Shown: positions 39,967 through 44,480 of the stretch, piece after piece | How positions within the stretch are numbered: position 1 is the first letter of the stretch | How the letters are laid out: each line of letters starts with the position of its first letter | DNA from: Azolla pinnata | Lineage: Eukaryota > Streptophyta > Polypodiopsida > Salviniales > Salviniaceae | Assembly: GCA_037176905.1 (NCBI GenBank) | Contig: JBBBWG010016112.1 | Coordinates: 12,508 to 56,987, forward strand | Length of the DNA: 44,480 bases | Reading direction: 5' to 3' | The notes under the pieces: model-generated | The model's input: only the letters and a program-made list of their open reading frames with translations | Database searches by the model: none | What the model was told of the DNA's origin: nothing | Made by a program: the position numbers and the translations under genes

Positions 39967-42331
39967 CTAGCGTACCATAGAAGCAACGGCTCGAGCCCAG
40001 AACCTTAAATGCTCTTTCATGTCTTCCCTCCCCTCTGCCGTGATGGGAACATGCCACCGAACAAGGTGTAAGGAGCTCGATGATGACTCTTGGCCCATGT
40101 TGCCGTCAGGAAGCATGTCGTAGTATCGGCGAGCTTGGTACGGGCTATGGTCCTCCTTACCAGGATCGAACCCATTCGCTAAATCGACGGCTCTCGCGGC
40201 CTTTGAGCTTTTCTTCCTTTTCTCCTTCGCGATCGGTTCTGCAGTGCCGGTGTGCATACTCGGTCGGACTTCTTCCTTAGCAAGATGCGATTGTGCTTGT
40301 TTCATGCCCCGAATCGATGCCATGTTGGAATGCCTGGTGGTTGTTGCTGCTGCAGTAGTTTTGCCTTCCTGCTTCGCAAGTAAAATTTATTGTTGGATAG
40401 GCAGCAAAAGGACAACCTCAGTCTGTTCCCGACGAAAAACCCTAAACAGGAATGGTAGTGATTTCAGACTCTGATATTTTGGCTGTTAGAAACCTTTCAA
40501 ACCCGGGGCTAGAGCATGAATCTGTGTTCCCAAAACCCTATTTACAGAAGCCCAAGATGTGTGTAGCCACATATGAAACAATCTATGTTCAAGGGTTTAG
40601 GCCCGTATAGTATACACCATAGGCCTTAACTAAGTAACATGTGAGAAACACTATAATCATCATTAGGGTTTAGGTTTTCGGTTCATACGATATTCGGCAC
40701 TAGATCTTAACTTATCTATATTCAACATTAGAGTTCAGGGTTTTGGCCCACATAATAAACAAACACTAGGTCTTAGTTAACACATGAAACACTCGATATT
40801 CGACATAAGGGCTCAGATTTTAGGCCCATAAGATATTCAGCATTGGGTCTTAATCAACACATGAAACACTTCATATTCAGCGTAAGGTGCATACGGTACA
40901 CAATTAACACATAATAAACAAACATCGGGTCTTAGTTAACACATGAAACACTGTATTTTCGATATCAGGATTCAGTCTTTAGGCTCATAAGATATTCAGC
41001 AGTGGGTCTTAATTAACACATGAAAAAACTTCATATTCAGCGTAAGGGCTTTAGGTGCATATGATACGCAACATTAGGACTTGGATTAGTTACTAAACGA
41101 AAACACTTTACATTCACCATCAGGGGTTTAGGAGCATAGGATATTCGACATTGCTATTTAGTAAATGAAAAAGGCTTGATTAATTAACACGAGAAGCACT
41201 CTACATTAAAAGTCAGGGGTTTTGGGGTTTAGTTGCAAGCAATGTGAAACATTGAATCTTAATAAACGAACGCCGAAAGCACTCTATCCTCAACATTAGC
41301 TGTTTTGGGCTTAGTTCTGTAGGAAATTTTCCACATTAGCTCTTACTAAATCACTACACAAAACATTTTACATTCAGCAGTAGGGGATTTGGGGTTCAGG
41401 TTCATACAAAACATTCGATTTTTTACGTCTTGATTAGCACACAGAACCCCTCTACATTCAACATTCGATGGTAGGTCTTTATGAAATTAACACATGAAAC
41501 GCTTCTCTGTTCAATGTTTGAATTCAGAGTCAAGTTCCAGACAAAAGATTCAAGCGTTTGGGTCTTAATTTCCACAACACAGGGAATCGGAAGCTTTAGG
41601 AAAGGCAATAAGGTCTTGTATGTCCTGTGTATGTCAATGATGATACCATAGCCAGCTAAATCTCTGTACAGAATGCCGGTCGAGATTGCACATGAAAGAT
41701 GGGTTAATTCAACGCAGTTCCATGATTTTCCATTCTACCAGGTCCAAATCCTTTCGATTTCCTTCAGATCAAAGTAGAGAGAGAGGGCACACGAATGTTG
41801 CAAACATGAAAATGTACGTACCTCGATCTGAGGAACCGCAGGCGAATCATCATCATCATCATCGAGGCAGTTCTGTACATTGGTAGGCATCATAGCAGCA
41901 GATCTTGCTGATGCTGTCGTAGGAATGGAGGAGGAAGCAGATTTCAGCTCGATCGGAAGCTGCTCTCCTTCGCTGCGCTCCTCTGCAGCTTGGTTTCTCG
42001 AGATCGAGGCCATCGATTCGAATCTGGCACAAGGCAAATAAGCATTCAATTTCGATCTCGCACTTGAAGATGCAATCACACCTCTTTCTTCCCCTCCTTC
42101 TTCTTCTTCTTCTTCTTCCGAATCCCTAAGAAAGAGCTTCTTCTTGTCGACCATTTCTATGCTTCCACAAGGTCTGAGACCCACCAGAGACAAGCAAAGG
42201 GTAGGATTTGTGGTGTTTTCCGCCTCCTCCTGCAGGTTTCCGTAGAACCAGAAATCATCTAGCTTTTGAATCAGTCTGAGTGAAGAATGGTATTCAGGAT
42301 GAGCGTCTATGCTCTCATCACCATGCTCCAT
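39967..42331 (-). CDS. Probable DUF1685 family protein
   Basis: Two exons, 42331-41822 and 40368-39967, 303 aa; donor GAG|GTACGT and acceptor GCAG|GAAGGC are both phase 0. N-terminal part: SLRLIQKLDDFWFYGNL (about 17-33), then low-complexity acidic runs (poly-Glu near 75, six Asp at 157-162, both microsatellite-encoded). C-terminal part: AVDLANGFD, SPYQARRYYDMLPDGN and a final DMKEHLRFWARAVASMVR (286-303). The ending matches what I recall of plant DUF1685 proteins, which close with a D-x-K-x-x-L-x-x-W-A-x-A-V-A-x-x-V-R pattern; their biochemical role is not known. Joining of the two exons is inferred. The second exon has its own ATG at 40323 and could be a separate gene. A short in-frame upstream ORF (42439-42344) ends 12 nt before the start codon. 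Confidence 0.55.
40550..41560. repeat. Degenerate ~78-bp array filling the DUF1685 intron
   Basis: Around twelve diverged copies containing TTAACACATGAAACACT, then a CATATTCAGC-type segment, then AGGGTTTAGGTTTT-like and CATAAGATATTCAGC segments, then GGGTCTTAA. The ACACATGAAAC mark falls near 40781, 40858, 40940 and 41017, a period of 77-82 bp. The array covers most of the 1.45-kb intron. The AGGGTTTAG element in each unit resembles the telomere heptamer. Confidence 0.7.
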
Positions 42332-42597
42332 GTTGTCCGCTCCCTAGCGTATCTGCGCCTTATACGGGTTCGGGGCTTTGTGCAGATCTGAAGTGTTACG
42401 AGAAGGAGGGAGAAACCCCTTCCCTGAGCTCATATCCATTCTCTTTTGATCCGGAACATTCTTCGGAATCGACGCTTTCCTTGGCGCAAAGCGAAGCGAT
42501 GGAGGCCATTGTGCACAGATTTCATGGCTGCTGAGATCCACAAATGTGTTCGCAAAGTAGACAGACCGAAGGAAGGAGAGGCAGTGGAGATTAAGGG

Positions 42598-42657
42598 CTA
42601 GGGTTAGGGTTAGGGTTACTGCCGCAGACAGAAGGAGAAGCAATGGAGATTAGGGTT
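42598..42657 (+). promoter_or_regulatory. TTAGGG-type hexamer cluster upstream of the DUF1685 gene
   Basis: CTAGGGTTAGGGTTAGGGTT at 42599-42618 and another ATTAGGGTTAG at about 42647-42657, about 270-330 bp upstream of the minus-strand start. These are hexamers (TTAGGG) rather than the heptamers seen at 36.9 kb. A similar triplet is at 42916-42935. Role as telo-box inferred. Confidence 0.5.
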
Positions 42658-42697
42658 AGCGAGGGAGGTATGCACGCCCTAAAACCTTTGAGAGAAG

Positions 42698-42843
42698 CAG
42701 AAGAAGAAGAAGAAGAAGAAGAAGAAATTAGGGTAACAAATACCATGTCATGGATCTGGAAATGGATGGATTAGACCTGCAAAACAGATCAAGGCGCCAT
42801 GGATCTTGGATAGCGGAGAAGAAGAAGAAGAAGAAGAAGAAGG
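42698..42843. repeat. Two (GAA)n tracts
   Basis: GAAGAAGAAG runs at about 42698-42727 and 42818-42843, each some 25-30 bp. No gene was recognised from 42340 to 43150. An ATG at 43026 in a good context (GCCATGGCG) opens only a short frame. Confidence 0.75.
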
Positions 42844-43154
42844 ATTAGAGTGAATCAAAGCTGTGCAGCAAGCCCCCTTGAAGAGCGATGCCTTGGGGAC
42901 CAACAGACGAAGGAATTAGGGTTAGGGTTAGGGTTCGCGAGGTTTCCGAAGGAGACCCACTAGGGAGAAGACGAAGGCGAAGAAAACCCACATTTTCTTT
43001 CGCCCTGCGAGCGCACGAGATCGCCATGGCGCGCTCGGATCCTTTCCCTGTCTTTCGTCTGCACTGCTGCAGGTTCTCCAATGGTACCATTCCTCTACTT
43101 TCCTCTTTTCCCTTGATCACTTCATCTTTTGCTTTTCCTTTGCTTAATTCAGTG

Positions 43155-43265
43155 ATTAGGGAGCCTAATTAGGCTCCCTAATGAGCTTAATCAAGGCCCT
43201 CCTAGAATCACAAAGTGTCATTAGCAAGCCCTGATCAGGGCTTTCGATTTCGTCACGGGGGCCCC
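43155..43265. repeat. Cluster of perfect palindromes
   Basis: A 28-bp perfect palindrome at 43155-43182 (half-site ATTAGGGAGCCTAA), an 18-bp one at 43226-43243 (half-site AAGCCCTGA), and GGGGGCCCCC at about 43256-43265. GAGCTTAATCAAGG (43183) and GAGCTTGATTCAGG (about 43288) flank part of the cluster as imperfect direct repeats. No terminal inverted repeats or coding capacity for a transposon were recognised. Confidence 0.8.
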
Positions 43266-43336
43266 CTCCCCAGAGCATCCTCGGAGGAGCTTGATTCAGG
43301 TGTTGGTTGAATGTTTGCAAAAGCCTGATTGCACTG

Positions 43337-43350
43337 TATATAGATAGATC

Positions 43351-43385
<35 letters not shown>

Positions 43386-43520
43386 CGATCGATCGATAGA
43401 TAGATAGATCAATTGATAGATAGATAGAGAGATCGATCGATAGATAGATCAATTGATAGATAGATAGAGAGATCGATCGATAGATAGATCGACAGACAAA
43501 CAGATAGACAGACAGATACT
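43337..43520. repeat. GATA / GATC / GACA compound microsatellite
   Basis: (GATA)n mixed with GATC and ending in (GACA)n. Parts of it are duplicated: AGATCAATTGATAGATAGAT occurs at about 43407 and 43446. The Ser/Ile/Tyr/Leu-rich minus-strand frame across it is an artefact. Confidence 0.9.
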
Positions 43521-44480
43521 GATCGGACATTGGATACTATTGCCCAGCTGGGCAAAACGATGGATCGATACAGTTGAAGCAAAGCAATGCGGATGTATCA
43601 GGGTTGTGTCCGTGGTGGAATCCGAAGACGCGATCTGATCTGAGTGCATATAATGCCATGAATCCATCTTGACCATGATGCCTGAAGCAGACTGGCCCTG
43701 ACAAGGCAATCCCCTTCCTTCAGCTGACCTCGATCGATCGATCGATGATCTGTTGGTCAAACACGTTTCGCGATAGCACTCGGAATTGAGAGCTTTCTCG
43801 TTCCTGCATCGGAAGCATCTCACTCAACGCTGAACCCTGAAGCTGTAGCCGATGCTTCGGGTGGGGCTGCCTTGAGAAGCTGGTTTTCCTGTTCAAGATC
43901 CGACCCCGAGCCGAAGATCACGGCATCGTGTACTTCCCACGCTTTAGATCTTCCTGTTCATCGAGCAGAGTCCACTGTTGTTGACCTAGGCCCGCTCTGT
44001 TTGCCGACAATTATTCCTCTGGCATTTCCCGATAAAGGGGTAAAATCGATGTGCATATGTTTCCTTAGGTTCCAAGGCTCCGCGTCGCGTTTGCTGCGAG
44101 CAGCAACATCTCTTAAGGTTTGGATCGAGGTGATAGATCAGTTGCCGATTTATTCGAGAAGCCACTGGGACGAAGGATCTGAGCGATCAAAAGCAGGAAA
44201 ACAAGAGTTAAGATTGTTATATTGTAGAGATTGTTTTACTATTTGAAGCCGAGGCTTTACAATAGTTCATAACTTGTGTAAACTGGGGTCACATCGCAAT
44301 CATTCCAATACATCAATGAGCCAACAACCGGTGCATATGAATTACTAGTGTTACCTAATTCCCCTCTTGAATGTATTCTAAACAAATTTCCTCTGAAAAA
44401 TCCAAGTTCATCTGCAGTTGCCAACTTGGTGCTCAATCATGTTAATATTCTCTCCAGGTTAATTTGTATGAGACCATGAC
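43521..44480. other. Window end, possible minus-strand terminal exon only
   Basis: No confident gene. One exon-like piece on the minus strand, 43953-43820, starts after an ACAG acceptor and runs in a frame reading RSKAWEVHDAVIFGSGSDLE and on to GFSVE plus stop (134 nt). Upstream exons would have to lie beyond the window and none was found between 43954 and 44480, so it is a weak suggestion. The last 230 bp are plain AT-rich sequence. Confidence 0.2.

Noticed and set aside
40150-40175. A T-arm-like GGGTTCGATCC on the minus strand, suggesting a tRNA.
   Set aside because: It lies inside the DUF1685 coding exon (ANGFDPG), and no acceptor stem or anticodon arm can be folded around it.
43026-43172. 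ATG in good context (GCCATGGCG) followed by a short frame MARSDPFPVFRLHCC.
   Set aside because: Could be exon 1 of a plus-strand gene ending in a CTGCAG|GT site, but no downstream exon could be recognised in the remaining 1.3 kb.
43165-43530. Minus-strand 121-codon frame rich in Ser, Ile, Tyr and Leu.
   Set aside because: It is the translation of the GATA/GATC microsatellite.
43872-44246. Plus-strand frame of 124 codons near the window end.
   Set aside because: It has only a TTG at its start, no family similarity, and irregular composition; an opposite-strand exon is equally plausible.

Overview
This is plant nuclear DNA. The coding exons are split by GT-AG introns of about 80 to 1,300 bp. 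Several products carry chloroplast-type transit peptides. There is a large intronless PLS-class pentatricopeptide (PPR) gene. Interstitial (CCCTAAA)n, the plant telomere repeat, occurs near several gene starts. Eight genes sit in about 44 kb, so this is gene-dense euchromatin. The style of the PPR protein and the protein divergence suggest a seed-free land plant such as a fern or lycophyte, but that is an inference with low confidence. No CRISPR, operon, integrase, reverse transcriptase or transposase gene was seen.

Layout, left to right. Minus strand: plastid 3-oxoacyl-ACP synthase III (KASIII, 785-5692, 8 exons, 418 aa). A block of microsatellites, telomere-like repeat and a 54/73-bp minisatellite follows (5.6-8.5 kb). 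Plus strand: phosphopantothenate-cysteine ligase (PPCS/COAB, coding 10477-13018, 9 coding exons, 314 aa), ribosome-assembly factor MRT4 (14950-17481, 8 exons, 223 aa), a short DUF1517/FLAP1-like plastid membrane protein (19270-22224, 3 exons, 234 aa) and a 1,132-aa PPR protein (23732-27130). Minus strand again: spliceosomal U2A' (28231-31931, 7 exons, 282 aa), a 64-aa NDUFAF8-like Cx9C protein (33808-35411 plus a non-coding first exon near 36.6-36.9 kb) and a probable DUF1685 protein (39967-42331, 2 exons, 303 aa). The last 2 kb hold palindromes, a GATA/GATC microsatellite and no convincing gene. All multi-exon models were built by hand; in each, intron phases match and the total coding length is a multiple of three.

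The genes do not form one pathway. They are housekeeping functions: plastid fatty-acid initiation, CoA synthesis, 60S ribosome assembly, splicing, complex I assembly and organelle RNA processing. KASIII uses acetyl-CoA, so it is loosely linked to the CoA-forming PPCS, but adjacency in a plant genome is no evidence of co-function.

The striking part is the repeat load. Nearly every intergenic region and many introns contain a private tandem array (units of 21, 23, 29, 45, 53, 54, 65, 73, about 78, about 176 and 340 bp). Three observations deserve a second look. Colinear homologous blocks are shared by the PPCS leader intron and the first two MRT4 introns. Both of those genes also lie downstream of long CATGCA-rich arrays that repeat the RY (B3-factor) core motif. 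Finally, repeats invade splice sites: a (GA)n tract forms the acceptor in the FLAP1-like gene, and poly-G/poly-C tracts follow the first donor of U2A'. I did not find a clearly new multi-gene system.
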